A stretch of 64,000 nucleotides of DNA. It comes from AWTP1-13 sp050248715. Lineage in GTDB: Bacteria > Pseudomonadota > Alphaproteobacteria > Rhizobiales > Hyphomicrobiaceae. The notes under the pieces were generated by a model. It was not told the origin of the DNA. It did not search any database and saw nothing but the letters and a program-made list of their open reading frames with translations. Shown in pieces: positions 63,619 to 64,000 of the stretch. The stretch is taken from positions 248,001-312,000 of the forward strand of contig JBFWRV010000001.1 of the NCBI GenBank assembly GCA_050248715.1, written 5' to 3'. The translations under genes and the position numbers were made by a program. The first letter of the stretch is position 1. Each line of letters begins with the position of its first letter.

Positions 63619-63757
63619 CCTCTCTCCGCCTGCGGGGAGAGGACTGGGAGGGGCGGCGGCACATGCCGATGCCCGAGCTTGTGGCCGCCCCTCACCCCGA
63701 CCCTCTCTCCGCGCTGGTGTGTGCGCGGAGGAGCAGTCGAGGCGCGGGGAGAGGGAG
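63619..63757. repeat. bipartite palindromic element between ugpB and ugpA
   Basis: CCTCTCTCCGCCTGCGGGGAGAGG (63619-63642, as a stem), an inner GGGGCGGC/GGCCGCCCC pair, and a second stem ending GCGCGGGGAGAGGGA at 63757. Its end provides a GGGAGG site for the ugpA GTG. It replaces the usual short ugpB-ugpA gap. Confidence 0.75.
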
Positions 63758-63762
63758 GCAGA

Positions 63763-64000
63763 GTGGAGAAGCGTGCAATCTTCGGCGGCCGTATGCTGCC
63801 CTACCTGCTGCTCGGACCGCAGCTGGCAGTGACGCTGGTGTTCTTCTACTGGCCCGCGAGCCAGGCGCTGTGGCAGTCGTTCCTGCTGCAGGATGCCTTC
63901 GGCCTGCGCACGGATTTCGTCTGGTTCGAGAATTATCGCCACCTCTTTGCGCAGCCCGACTACTACCGCGCCATGGGGACGACGGCGGTCTTCTCCGTGG
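63763..64000 (+). CDS. ugpA: sn-glycerol-3-phosphate ABC transporter permease UgpA, partial
   Basis: First about 79 codons of a MalF/UgpA-type permease, cut by the right edge. It opens with VEKRAIFGGRMLPYLLLGPQLAV, a cytoplasmic stub and the first helix, then FFYWPASQALWQSF and WFENYRHLFAQPDYYRAM, typical of UgpA. The start is a GTG at 63763 with GGGAGG four bases upstream. The EAA loop and UgpE/UgpC should lie beyond the window. Confidence 0.88.
   Translation, partial: MEKRAIFGGRMLPYLLLGPQLAVTLVFFYWPASQALWQSFLLQDAFGLRTDFVWFENYRHLFAQPDYYRAMGTTAVFSV

Overview
The window is one continuous stretch of high-GC chromosomal DNA that looks like an alphaproteobacterium, most likely Hyphomicrobiales (Rhizobiales). 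The evidence is the DUF1013/TrcR cell-cycle regulator, a UvrB with long N- and C-terminal extensions, the adjacent hisC-tyrA pair, the many ABC/TctABC uptake systems, and bipartite GC-rich palindromes of the CCCTCCCC...GGGGAGGG kind in gaps and inside a gene. I see no rRNA, tRNA, CRISPR, phage or insertion sequence. About 56 protein genes fill the window; the first (alpha/beta hydrolase) and last (ugpA) are cut by the edges.

Layout. 1-5572 (minus): a catabolic-looking operon read E1-alpha, E1-beta, two luciferase-like monooxygenases, alpha/beta hydrolase. 5746-11968 (plus): a DUF1028 Ntn-hydrolase-like protein translationally coupled to a complete Dpp/Opp-type ABC importer. 12089-16111 (minus): an SDR followed by a full TctC-TctB-TctA tricarboxylate-type uptake system. 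16250-25380: an uncharacterised TIM-barrel-like protein, an M24 peptidase, trcR, a MaoC hydratase, rsmD, a DMT transporter, and an FAD oxidoreductase paired with a carboxyltransferase. 25493-31162: a six-gene manganese operon (c-type cytochrome, outer-membrane barrel, sitABCD) divergent from mntR, with a perfect 14-bp palindrome lying on the operon promoter. 31406-39265: purA, a stand-alone metacaspase, GNAT, NUDIX, a metallophosphoesterase, an MFS carrier with a small membrane ORF, an HLD-II haloalkane dehalogenase and two tandem NTF2-like proteins. 39642-48855 (mostly minus): uvrB, benE, GFA protein, an uncharacterised 356-aa protein (plus strand), a diguanylate cyclase, a HAD phosphatase and a ThiF/MoeB-like E1. 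49132-53652: hisC-tyrA, chaC, GNAT, agmatinase-family enzyme. 53860-60386: a membrane PAS4-GGDEF-EAL protein, an ABM-fold protein, a TcuA-like flavoprotein and an MltB-type transglycosylase. 60559-64000: glpK divergent from ugpB-ugpA, with a recognisable Pho box in front of ugpB.

How it fits together. Most genes serve uptake and breakdown of organic acids, peptides, halogenated and aromatic compounds and glycerol phosphates, mixed with housekeeping genes (purA, uvrB, rsmD, hisC, tyrA). Two regulatory circuits can be read directly from the DNA: metal control of the cytochrome/OMP/sitABCD operon by MntR, and phosphate control of ugp by PhoB. A third theme is repeats: palindromic elements sit in frame in uvrB, between ugpB and ugpA, in front of chaC, and across the stop codons of two convergent genes. 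The least conventional items are the expanded MntR operon, the lone metacaspase, the E1-only dehydrogenase with two monooxygenases, and the carboxyltransferase without a visible biotin carboxylase.
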